Positions 23,761 to 31,850 of a DNA stretch of 35,948 bases are shown here, one piece after another; the stretch's first letter is position 1; every line of letters begins with the position of its first letter. The stretch is from CAYZUC01 sp964481705 (GTDB taxonomy: Bacteria > Bacillota > Clostridia > Lachnospirales > Lachnospiraceae): positions 1 through 35,948 of the forward strand of contig CAYZUC010000022.1 of NCBI GenBank assembly GCA_964481705.1, given 5' to 3'. The notes under the pieces were generated by a model. The model searched no databases. It was given only the letters and a program-made list of their open reading frames with translations, and was not told the DNA's origin. A program made the translations under genes and the position numbers.

Positions 23761-25015
23761 TCAGGTGGATCAAATGATAGAAGCATCACATTACCAGATG
23801 AAGCAAAGGACAGAATCATCACGTTATCATGAGATTAGAAAAGAAATCAAGGAAGAGATACTCGAAAAGATTGATTTATCCAGAGAAGTATCGGATGAAG
23901 AAATCGGGGATATGATTGATGAAAGGATTTTGCGACGTGGAAAACATGAGTATCTAAGTCTGACAGACAAGAAGAAATTGCGTCAGGAGCTGTTTTACGC
24001 AATAAGAAAGCTTGATATCTTACAAGAACTGATAGACGATAATACAATAACAGAGATTATGGTAAATGGGACTGAATCTGTCTTTATCGAACGGGAAGGA
24101 CATTTGCTGCAATGGGATAAGAATTTTGATTCCATTGAGAAACTGCAGGATGTGATCCAGCAAATTGTAGCAAAGAGTAATCGGGTAGTTAATGAATCTT
24201 CGCCGATTGTGGATGCAAGACTGGAAAACGGTGCTCGTGTTAATGTTGTTTTGGCACCCGTAGCATTGAATGGTCCAATTCTCACGATACGACGATTTCC
24301 GGATCATCCAATAGGAATTTCAGATTTGATTCGATTTGGAGCGTTAACAGAGGAATGTAGCCAATTCTTAAGAAAACTAGTAATTGCTGGTTATAATATC
24401 TTTATTTCTGGTGGTACCGGTTCTGGTAAAACCACCTTCCTAAATGCATTATCGCATTATATTCCAAAGGATGAACGAATTATCACTATTGAAGACAGTG
24501 CGGAGCTGCAAATACAGGGAATTCCAAACCTAGTACGATTGGAGACACGAAATGCAAATGTTGAAGGTTGTCAGGAAATAACAATACGGGATTTAATTAA
24601 ATCCAGTCTTCGAATGAGACCTAATCGCATTATTGTTGGGGAGGTTCGTGGAAGTGAAGCATTGGATATGGTTCAGTGCTTGAATACAGGGCACGATGGC
24701 TCCTTAAGCACAGGCCATGCAAATAGTGCAAAAGATATGCTGAGCCGATTGGAGACAATGATTTTGATGGGGATTGAACTTCCATTACCAGCAATACGAA
24801 GACAGCTTGCATCAGGTATCGATATCATTATTCATCTGGGAAGAATGAAGGATAAAAGTCGAAAGGTATTGGAGATTACGGAGATTATGGGGTATGAGAA
24901 TGATGAGATACTACTACATCCCATTTATGAATATACCGATCAGGGACTGATTCAGACAGGAAAGCTGATTCATTGCGAGAAGCTGGAACGATTTGGGTTT
25001 AAAAAGGAGGAGTAA
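23753..25015 (+). CDS. tadA: Tad pilus assembly ATPase TadA/CpaF
   Basis: Hexameric secretion ATPase of the GspE/VirB11 family that powers pilin assembly. The 420-residue product has an N-terminal helical/receptor-type domain, Walker A GGTGSGKT (220-227), the Asp-box IIVGEVRGSEALDM and the His-box GHDGSLSTGHANS. Preferred start is ATG 23753 (overlap ATGGTTAA with the tadZ stop, preceded by AGAAGAG); an ATG at 23735 is possible. It is followed 3 bp later by tadB. Confidence 0.93.
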   Translation: MVNQVDQMIEASHYQMKQRTESSRYHEIRKEIKEEILEKIDLSREVSDEEIGDMIDERILRRGKHEYLSLTDKKKLRQELFYAIRKLDILQELIDDNTITEIMVNGTESVFIEREGHLLQWDKNFDSIEKLQDVIQQIVAKSNRVVNESSPIVDARLENGARVNVVLAPVALNGPILTIRRFPDHPIGISDLIRFGALTEECSQFLRKLVIAGYNIFISGGTGSGKTTFLNALSHYIPKDERIITIEDSAELQIQGIPNLVRLETRNANVEGCQEITIRDLIKSSLRMRPNRIIVGEVRGSEALDMVQCLNTGHDGSLSTGHANSAKDMLSRLETMILMGIELPLPAIRRQLASGIDIIIHLGRMKDKSRKVLEITEIMGYENDEILLHPIYEYTDQGLIQTGKLIHCEKLERFGFKKEE

Positions 25016-25018
25016 TAG

Positions 25019-25765
25019 ATGAAGGCAATAAAGTATCAGTCCTATACATTATCGATTCGTGAAGTTATTTTGTACTCTTTCGAGGGAGTTGGAATTGCGG
25101 CATTACTTGCCTATGTTTTTTATCGAAGTATAGTTGCATTTCTCATTTTTCTACCCATAGCGTGGTTATTCTTAAAGAATAAAAAAAGGGAGCTTGCTAA
25201 TCAGAGAAAAAGTGAATTGAATCTTCAATTCCGAGAGGCAATTATGTCAGTAAGAGCAGCTCTTGGAGCTGGTTACTCCATAGAAAATGCATTTATATCG
25301 GCAATTCCAGACTTAGAAGTGCTCTATGGGAAAAAGGGATATATAGTTACTGAATTTCAGCTTTTAGAAAGACGTCTTAAGACAAATGAAACGCTGGAAC
25401 ATATTTTGGAAGACTTTGCAGAGAGAAGTGGTGTAGCTGATATTCGTGATTTTACGGAGGTTTTTGTTGTGGCTAAGCGAAGTGGAGGTGATTTGAATGC
25501 CATTATTCGAAAGGCAGCCAGTGACATCAGCGCGAAAATAGAAGTAAAGCGTGAGATTGACACCATAATCAGTGCGAAGAAAATGGAGCAGAATATTATG
25601 AATCTGATTCCCTTTCTGATTATTTTCTATATGGAAGTCAGTTCACCTGGATTTCTGTCTGTTTTATATCACAATGTACTAGGTGTAGTCATTATGACAT
25701 TTAGTCTGTTATTGTACATATCAGCTTTTTTACTGTCAAAGAGAATGATTCATATTGAAGTATAG
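25019..25765 (+). CDS. tadB: TadB, inner-membrane platform protein (T2SSF domain)
   Basis: A 248-residue membrane protein. Hydrophobic segments near residues 18-50 and 190-240 bracket a cytoplasmic T2SSF-type helical domain (FREAIMSVRAALGAGYSIENA, then RRLKTNETLEHILEDFAERS, and VFVVAKRSGGDLN). TadB and TadC form the membrane platform for pilin polymerisation with TadA. A very strong ribosome site (AAAAAGGAGGAG) lies between tadA and tadB. Shorter than many TadB proteins, which carry an additional N-terminal region. Confidence 0.88.
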   Translation: MKAIKYQSYTLSIREVILYSFEGVGIAALLAYVFYRSIVAFLIFLPIAWLFLKNKKRELANQRKSELNLQFREAIMSVRAALGAGYSIENAFISAIPDLEVLYGKKGYIVTEFQLLERRLKTNETLEHILEDFAERSGVADIRDFTEVFVVAKRSGGDLNAIIRKAASDISAKIEVKREIDTIISAKKMEQNIMNLIPFLIIFYMEVSSPGFLSVLYHNVLGVVIMTFSLLLYISAFLLSKRMIHIEV

Positions 25766-25807
25766 TGTTAAAGGTTAGAGGATTTTATCTAGTGATTTTC
25801 AACCAGA

Positions 25808-27286
25808 ATGGATGGTCGTATGAATTACGGAGTTATTATACATATTGCTTTGATCGTGCTGTTTTTACTTGGATTCTTGGTATCAGTAGGAATCAGGGGT
25901 AAGCAGGATCCGAAGAATAAGAGAGTATTTTTGCTGTTTTATCGATTGGGATTATGGTTCTATCGACATATAGGGAAAAACCAAAAAATGGGATATGATT
26001 TGGTGGTACAAAATATGCGTCTGCTGTATCCGACAGAGGATGTAAGTGACCGTGTCGAGCATTATTATGCAGAGAAAACAGGATATGCATTTATGGCACT
26101 ATTTGTTGGAAACATTGTTGGATTACTGTTGGCCTTGTTCACAATGGGACAGAGTGAAATACAAAATGGATATTTGATTTCCAGAAATAGTTATGGTGAA
26201 GGAACAAAAGAGGTCATATTGGAAGCTTCTGTGGGTGATGATAAGTTACCCGAGTCGATTCCGTTTACAGTAGAGGAACGACAATACACCTCTGAAGAGA
26301 TCGTGGATTTGTTTGATGGGATTTCTTCTAAACTGGAAAAGGAAATCCTGGGACAAAATGAGCAATTGTCAGTTGTCTGCTACGATTTAAATCTAGTAAC
26401 ATCGCTTCCGGATTATCCTGTTGATATCAGCTGGAAGCTGGATGATTATGAGGTAATGAGCAGTAACGGTAAGCTTCAGACAGAGAATCTGAAACCGGAA
26501 GGGACCCCGGTTCTGCTCACGGCAGAATATCAATATCACGAATTTGAAGGACAACATAGCTTTTACGTTATGGTTTATCCATTGCCAAAGAGTGGGATTG
26601 AGAAAACAATAGCTCAGATTCAGTCAAAACTTGAGGAGTATCAAAAGGAAACCATTCATAACCAGGAAATGGTATTGCCACAGAGTGTAGAGGGAGAACG
26701 GATTACATACTCTACACCACCTGATATGACTAATATGGTAATCCTGCTAATCGTTCTGATTAGTTCTGTTTTTATCTTCTTAGGAAAGGATAAGGACTTG
26801 CATCGAGAGGTTCAAAAGAGAGAACGGGAGATGATGTTGGATTATCCAGAGATTGTGAGCAAACTTACGCTTTTCTTAGGTGCGGGAATGACAATTCGTG
26901 GTGCATTCGAGAAAATTGCTCTTGAATATGAAAAGCGAAGAGAGGTTTTGGGTTACCGATTCGCTTATGAAGAAATGTTAATTGGAGTAAGACAGATGCA
27001 GGGAGGAGTTCCGGAGGGAGATGTATATACAAGGTTCGGAGAACGCTGTCATATTCAAAAATATTGTAAGTTGGGAGCACTGCTATCACAGAATCTCCGA
27101 AAAGGAATGTCAGGACTTTTGGATATGATGGAAGCCGAGGAGCGAGATGCTTTTGAAGATAGAAAGAGTCTGGCAAAAAAGCTTGGGGAGGAGGCTGGAA
27201 CAAAACTCCTGCTGCCAATGGGAATGATGTTAGTTGTTGTGATGATTATAGTAATATTACCAGCATTTCTGTCGTTTGGATTGTAG
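25808..27286 (+). CDS. tadC: TadC-like platform protein with large extracytoplasmic insert
   Basis: A 492-residue protein. Residues about 340-492 form a T2SSF domain (YPEIVSKLTLFLGAGMTIRG, then EEAGTKLLLPMGMMLVVVMI) as in TadC. Unlike ordinary TadC, hydrophobic segments at about 8-27 and 93-112 and another at 309-326 enclose a segment (about 113-308) that would be extracytoplasmic. Residues about 185-260 (VVCYDLNLVTSLPDYPVDIS, VLLTAEYQYHEFEGQHSFYV) look like an Ig-type beta domain. Neither start has a good ribosome site: ATG 25808, or 25820 with GGATGG just before. Together with TadB it should form the platform; the insert may contact the wall or pilin. Confidence 0.75.
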   Translation: MDGRMNYGVIIHIALIVLFLLGFLVSVGIRGKQDPKNKRVFLLFYRLGLWFYRHIGKNQKMGYDLVVQNMRLLYPTEDVSDRVEHYYAEKTGYAFMALFVGNIVGLLLALFTMGQSEIQNGYLISRNSYGEGTKEVILEASVGDDKLPESIPFTVEERQYTSEEIVDLFDGISSKLEKEILGQNEQLSVVCYDLNLVTSLPDYPVDISWKLDDYEVMSSNGKLQTENLKPEGTPVLLTAEYQYHEFEGQHSFYVMVYPLPKSGIEKTIAQIQSKLEEYQKETIHNQEMVLPQSVEGERITYSTPPDMTNMVILLIVLISSVFIFLGKDKDLHREVQKREREMMLDYPEIVSKLTLFLGAGMTIRGAFEKIALEYEKRREVLGYRFAYEEMLIGVRQMQGGVPEGDVYTRFGERCHIQKYCKLGALLSQNLRKGMSGLLDMMEAEERDAFEDRKSLAKKLGEEAGTKLLLPMGMMLVVVMIIVILPAFLSFGL

Positions 27287-27321
27287 ATAGCAAGTCAAAA
27301 ATGTGAAAGGAGGTGAGAGAA

Positions 27322-27489
27322 ATGAAGTTCTTAAAATCGTTTTGGATGGAAGAGGAAGCTATAGGCACTGTAGAGTTGATTTTAATTCTTGTTGTTCTGA
27401 TTGGTCTGGTCATTCTTTTTCGAGATAAACTTACGAAAATCGTAAATACAATCTTCGATAAAATCACAAAACAAAGCGGAACCGTTTAG
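27322..27489 (+). CDS. flp1: Flp1-like pilin
   Basis: A 55-residue protein, probably the main Tad pilin. It has the short polar leader, then the hydrophobic span TVELILILVVLIGLVILF and a basic/amphipathic end (RDKLTKIVNTIFDKITK). In the related form, cleavage falls before a residue five ahead of Glu; here that puts Ala13 at -1 (EEEA / IGTVEL) and Glu18 at +5. Most prepilins have Gly at -1. The ribosome site AAAGGAGGTGAGAG is one of the strongest in the operon, fitting high expression. It lies between tadC and the DUF5702-like gene. Confidence 0.88.
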   Translation: MKFLKSFWMEEEAIGTVELILILVVLIGLVILFRDKLTKIVNTIFDKITKQSGTV

Positions 27490-27531
27490 TCATTCGCCAC
27501 AGAAAACAATACGAAAGTTAGGAGGAAGCCT

Positions 27532-28956
27532 ATGAAAAAAGGTCAAATCACGGTTTTTTTGAGCTTGTCACTGACCATAATCTGTTCCCTAATCCTTGCA
27601 GTTATTGAGAGTGCTATTGTGGGTTCTATGCGTATGCAGTTGGAGAATGCCATGGATATGGGAATGAATTCTATATTTGCAGAGTACAATCGGGAGCTTC
27701 TAAATCGCTATGATCTGTATTTCATCGACAGTTCCTATGGAACAGCCAATCCTAATATCGTAAATATCGGTGAACATCTAAGGGAGTATATGGAATACAA
27801 CTGCGATACAAATAAGGGACTGATGATATGGAATGGAGTTGATCTGGGAGGTCTTAATCCGGAAAAGGCAAATATTACGCAGTTCACACTTGCAACAGAT
27901 AATCAGGGAGAAGTGTTCAAACGTCAGGCAATTCGTGTGATGAAGGATCAGTATGGAATAAGTCTGGTAAGCGGTTTTGCCGAAAACATTCAATTATTTC
28001 ATGATTCAGGACTGGGATCGAGAGATATTGCGCAGGAAAGAGAACAGACGGAACGAGACCTAGATGGATTGGAAACCCCACCGGATGAGAATGGTAATAC
28101 ACATCCGGTGGAGGTGGATAATCCGGCAGATGGAGTCAATGCAGCGCGATCCGGAATTCTGGATTTGGTTTTGGATTCAACAAATGTATCTGAAAAGTCC
28201 TTTTCACTAAATGACCTTGCTTCACATAGAAATTTGGATACCGGTGATGGAATGAAAAACATAGAGGAGGACTATGCTTCCTTTATAAATGAACTTCTTT
28301 TTACAGCATATATTGCCAATAAGTATTCCTGTTATACAAAGCCAATGAATCATGAGGCATTGGAATATGAAATGGAATATATTCTTTGCGGAAAATCTTC
28401 TGATAGGGAGAACCTGAAGGGTGTAGTAAAAAAGCTGTTATTACTTAGAGAGACAGCGAATGTTATATATTTGTTCAGCGATTCAGGCAAAATCGCTGAA
28501 GCGGAGGCCTTAGCTGTTGCGGTAGCATCTGCAATGGGATTTCCACTACTGATTGAGTTATTAAAATGGTCCATTTTATTTGCATGGGCATTTGCGGAGA
28601 GTGTTATTGATGTTCGAACACTTTTATCAGAGGGAAAAGTACCTCTGATCAAGACGGCAGGAGATTGGATATTGTCTCTCGAAAATCTGCCCTCTTTTCT
28701 GTCACACATAGATGATGGGAAAGAGTCTAAGAACGGACTCGATTATACGGGATACCTTCAGGTATTCCTATATTTGCAAAATAAGACAGAGAAGGTTTTT
28801 CGAGCTATAGATGTTATTGAACTTAACCTCAGAAGAACAGTCGGCAACGAATTCTTTCGTATGGATGGATGCATGGAGTATATTGAAGCAGAAGTCGAGT
28901 TGACTAGTCGCAGGGGATACAAATATAAGATACGTAGGGATTTCTCTTACTGGTAG
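27532..28956 (+). CDS. DUF5702-like Tad-associated envelope protein
   Basis: A 474-residue protein with an N-terminal MKKGQITVFLSLSLT, then a hydrophobic run and a large outside domain. The start resembles TadG-type and DUF5702 proteins of Clostridial Tad clusters (family from memory). The motif KKG-QITVF is like the prepilin motif but has Phe at +5 instead of Glu. A second long hydrophobic stretch near residues 325-355 (AVAVASAMGFPLLIELLKWS) could be a further membrane segment. No enzyme motif was seen. The ribosome site AGGAGG precedes the ATG. Probably a minor pilus or anchoring component. Confidence 0.7.
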   Translation: MKKGQITVFLSLSLTIICSLILAVIESAIVGSMRMQLENAMDMGMNSIFAEYNRELLNRYDLYFIDSSYGTANPNIVNIGEHLREYMEYNCDTNKGLMIWNGVDLGGLNPEKANITQFTLATDNQGEVFKRQAIRVMKDQYGISLVSGFAENIQLFHDSGLGSRDIAQEREQTERDLDGLETPPDENGNTHPVEVDNPADGVNAARSGILDLVLDSTNVSEKSFSLNDLASHRNLDTGDGMKNIEEDYASFINELLFTAYIANKYSCYTKPMNHEALEYEMEYILCGKSSDRENLKGVVKKLLLLRETANVIYLFSDSGKIAEAEALAVAVASAMGFPLLIELLKWSILFAWAFAESVIDVRTLLSEGKVPLIKTAGDWILSLENLPSFLSHIDDGKESKNGLDYTGYLQVFLYLQNKTEKVFRAIDVIELNLRRTVGNEFFRMDGCMEYIEAEVELTSRRGYKYKIRRDFSYW

Positions 28957-28972
28957 AAGGAGGTGAGACAGG

Positions 28973-29920
28973 GTGCCCTTTTTCAAAATCAAATTAAAAC
29001 AAGAAAGGACTTCTCTCCGACAACATAATACACTTCGTGTTCTCACTCACACATCTGAAAATTCCAAGCAAAAAAAGCAAATTGACACTTATAGTAGAAA
29101 AAGGGTATCCCGTCTTGCTTCTTTCACCGGCAGACCGGGTTCTCTCACAGTTGAGACAGCTTTGGTCTTGCCGGTCTTTCTCTTTGCCATGATTACGTTA
29201 ATCTATTTTGGAGAGTCTGTTCGTTTCTCAAATAATCTTCAAAATTCACTTCATCAGAATGCTAAGGAACTTTCTCAGTATGCTTATGTTTCAGCAAAAT
29301 CCGATACGTTAAAAGGACTTTTGGGAGGAAAAATAGGGGGAGCTGTGTTTACTCATACCTATGTAAAGAATTGTGTGGAACAAGATTTAAAGAAAAATGG
29401 GCAGGACTTTAATGTTGTGAAAAACAAAGAGAGTGGTGTCTATTACTTTCGTTCCAGTATCCTAAAAGATGACATGATTGATTTGGTTGCAAATTATCAA
29501 GTTGATACACCTTTTGACTTTCTCGGGATACGAGATTTCAGAATGACAAATCGAGCACGTATGAGAGCATGGACAGGATATGACAATACGCAGAAGAATA
29601 GTCGCAACACAGAGGAAGAAATAGTATTTATTACCAAGGATGGTTCTGTATATCACAAATCCCGAAACTGTAGTCATTTAGATCTGACAATAAAGTCCAT
29701 TACAGTAGTTGATGTTCCGGGATTGCGGAATAAAGATGGTTCAAAATACTATCCATGTGAATACTGTGGAAATAAAAATGCAAACGGTGCTGTTTATATT
29801 ACTGACTATGGAGACCGTTATCATACAAGTATTAATTGTAGTGGTTTAAAAAGAGATATTATTGCACTCCCTATCTCAAAGGTAAATGGTAGACCACCTT
29901 GTAAAACCTGTGGAAGATAA
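28973..29920 (+). CDS. TadE-like pseudopilin with two C-terminal Cys/His repeats
   Basis: A 315-residue protein starting at GTG, 9 nt after AGAAGGAGG. A basic leader of about 56 residues precedes GSLTVETALVLPVFLFAM, a TadE-type prepilin motif with Gly56 at -1 and Glu61 at +5, then one membrane span. The C-terminus (about 217-315) has two similar units: FITKDGSVYHKSRNCSHL with YYPCEYCG, and YITDYGDRYHTSINCSGL with PPCKTCGR. Each gives one His and three Cys, like the Cys-rich metal-binding domain of Ada. The function in a pseudopilin is unknown; zinc binding is inference. Located between the DUF5702-like gene and a second prepilin peptidase. Confidence 0.75.
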   Translation: MPFFKIKLKQERTSLRQHNTLRVLTHTSENSKQKKQIDTYSRKRVSRLASFTGRPGSLTVETALVLPVFLFAMITLIYFGESVRFSNNLQNSLHQNAKELSQYAYVSAKSDTLKGLLGGKIGGAVFTHTYVKNCVEQDLKKNGQDFNVVKNKESGVYYFRSSILKDDMIDLVANYQVDTPFDFLGIRDFRMTNRARMRAWTGYDNTQKNSRNTEEEIVFITKDGSVYHKSRNCSHLDLTIKSITVVDVPGLRNKDGSKYYPCEYCGNKNANGAVYITDYGDRYHTSINCSGLKRDIIALPISKVNGRPPCKTCGR

Positions 29921-29988
29921 GGTAATAATAGTGATACTAAGTGTTTAAATGAAAGAAAATACTATTTCATGAAACGAAGGAGGAAACA

Positions 29989-30411
29989 ATGGGGGTAAGG
30001 GAATCATTAGTTATGATCATGTTGGGGATAAGTTCAATCATAGATATTCGTTATCGAGAAGTAAAGATGAGGCTACTGGTTCTGTTTGGTGCAATAGGTG
30101 TGATTCTTTATTTGGTTGGAAAACCTGTTTCTTTTATAGAAGAGCTTGGTGGTGTACTAATTGGTGTTTTTCTATTAATCGTGAACCGTATTACAAGAGG
30201 TGCAATAGGAATTGGAGATGCGCTTCTAATCATAGTAACTGGTCTTTTTCTGGGGTTCGAAAAAAATATAACAATGTTGTTATTAGGATTATTACTGGCA
30301 GCAGTTTGGGCAGGGATTCTACTGACCCTGAAAAAAGTAAATGGAAAATATGAAATTCCTTTTGTTCCATTTCTTTTTCTATCATGTCTTGTGACAACTT
30401 TCATTCCATAA
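29989..30411 (+). CDS. Second prepilin peptidase, A24 family
   Basis: A 140-residue membrane protein with four to five hydrophobic segments. The catalytic Asp pair is in IIDIRYREVKMR and in GIGDALL (GxGD). It is short, with no methyltransferase domain. Being the second such gene in the operon (first at 22244), it might process a different subset, for instance the TadE-like proteins that flank it on both sides. The ATG follows CGAAGGAGGAAAC. Confidence 0.75.
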   Translation: MGVRESLVMIMLGISSIIDIRYREVKMRLLVLFGAIGVILYLVGKPVSFIEELGGVLIGVFLLIVNRITRGAIGIGDALLIIVTGLFLGFEKNITMLLLGLLLAAVWAGILLTLKKVNGKYEIPFVPFLFLSCLVTTFIP

Positions 30412-30472
30412 CTATCGAAAATAATACACGTAATAGGGAAAAATCTCAGCAAAGTTAATAGGGAGGATTTGC

Positions 30473-30925
30473 ATGTGTAGAAAATTAAAGGGTTCTTATA
30501 CCGTAGAGGCTTCGCTTCTTTTTCCGTTTATTCTTACGGTGCTTGTTCTAATAATCTATCTTTCCTTCTTTATTCATGACCGTCAATTGATGCAGGCAGC
30601 AGCCTATACATCAGCGTTAAGAGGAAGTCAGATTATCGATAACCGTCAAGATGTATTTACCAAGGTGGAAGAAAGCAGTAAAGAGATACTGGAAAATAGA
30701 TTGCTTGCAGTGAGGAATCAAACAACTGACATACAGATTACTGGACAAAAAATCTCAGTGACCATTGAAGGTGCAGTTATGATTCCAGTAGGGACAAGAT
30801 TGATAAAAGCTATGGGAAAGGACAATATTCCCATAAAGGTTACCAGCACAGCAAAGAGAATTGATGATGTCAAATTTATTCGGGAGTGCAGGGTAATAGA
30901 AAAGACTTTGGAAAAGGGTAAGTAA
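30473..30925 (+). CDS. tadE: TadE-like minor pseudopilin
   Basis: A 150-residue protein. The N-terminus MCRKLKGSYTVEASLLF gives a 7-residue basic leader, Gly7 at -1 and Glu12 at +5, then a hydrophobic span of about 20 residues (FPFILTVLVLIIYLSFF). The remaining exposed domain has beta-rich and basic character (IQITGQKISVTIEGAVMIP). TadE/TadF proteins are minor pilins needed for Tad pilus formation. The ATG follows AGGGAGG. The next gene starts 2 bp after its stop. Confidence 0.8.
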   Translation: MCRKLKGSYTVEASLLFPFILTVLVLIIYLSFFIHDRQLMQAAAYTSALRGSQIIDNRQDVFTKVEESSKEILENRLLAVRNQTTDIQITGQKISVTIEGAVMIPVGTRLIKAMGKDNIPIKVTSTAKRIDDVKFIRECRVIEKTLEKGK

Positions 30926-30927
30926 CA

Positions 30928-31788
30928 ATGAAAATATCGTATCAAAATGATGGAAATAGATCCTATATGATCTTGGAGAAACCGAAGATTGAGACAAATC
31001 AATATCAAGAGAGAATGTTTATTCAGGCTGAGTTACCCGGACTATTACCTGCAAATATAAGGTACTTGAATGGTGAAGAAATGTATTATTACGAAATACA
31101 GGCCAAGCTTCCTATTACTCACATATTTGAGGATAAAATGATAGGTGAACAAGAATTAATCTGTATTTTGCATGGTATCTCTTGCCTTCTGTCAACACTT
31201 TCCAGTTATCTTTTGTCTGCCAGATCATTAATCTTGCGACCGGAGTGTATTTATATGAATCATGATAGGACAGAGGTCAGCTTTTGTTATTGTCCGGGAA
31301 TGGATCAGGATTGCACGAATAATTTTTTGGAGCTTTCGGAATTTCTCTTGGAACACGTGAATCATGAAGAGGAAACAGCAAGAGAACTGGCTTACCAATA
31401 CGATGCAAATATTATAGAGGGTAAGTACGATCCTACAGAATTAATTAAATACCTTATTATTGAGAATTCGGACGTTGAAACGGAAATTTCAGTGGAGAAA
31501 CTATTGGAAAGCTCTGATTGTCAAGATAAAGAGGCATATTATCTACCTGTGGAGGAAGAACAGGAGGAAGTAGACGACGCGTTTCCGGACAAGAAGGAAT
31601 TACTGTTATGTGGAGGGTTGGTGGTGACTGCCGTAATCCTTTATCTTATTATGAATCTTCAACCATCTATCCGACAGTCGTTCGGGCTAACACAAAAGGA
31701 TTATATAGTAGCTGGTGGAGTGATTGCAGCACTTTTTAGCGGTTTCATTGTAATGTTTGTTCGATTCTCTGAAAATCGGAATCGTTGA
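30928..31788 (+). CDS. DUF6382-like membrane protein without FHA domain
   Basis: A 286-residue protein. The first 200 residues (MKISYQNDGNRSYMIL, ISCLLSTLSSYLLSARSLIL, CYCPGMDQDCTNNFLELSEF) resemble the N-terminal domain named DUF6382, which in Tad-linked clostridial proteins is usually joined to a phosphothreonine-binding FHA domain (from memory). Here the C-terminus instead ends after two membrane helices (about 226-244 and 261-280) with SENRNR; no FHA domain follows. It starts 2 bp after the preceding stop, so is cotranscribed with the pilin genes. Likely a regulatory or structural partner; function unknown. Confidence 0.6.
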   Translation: MKISYQNDGNRSYMILEKPKIETNQYQERMFIQAELPGLLPANIRYLNGEEMYYYEIQAKLPITHIFEDKMIGEQELICILHGISCLLSTLSSYLLSARSLILRPECIYMNHDRTEVSFCYCPGMDQDCTNNFLELSEFLLEHVNHEEETARELAYQYDANIIEGKYDPTELIKYLIIENSDVETEISVEKLLESSDCQDKEAYYLPVEEEQEEVDDAFPDKKELLLCGGLVVTAVILYLIMNLQPSIRQSFGLTQKDYIVAGGVIAALFSGFIVMFVRFSENRNR

Positions 31789-31850
31789 CAGTCCCTTTTG
31801 GAAGTGTTAAATTTGTACTATGCAAATAGCTTCGGATTGGGGATATTATT

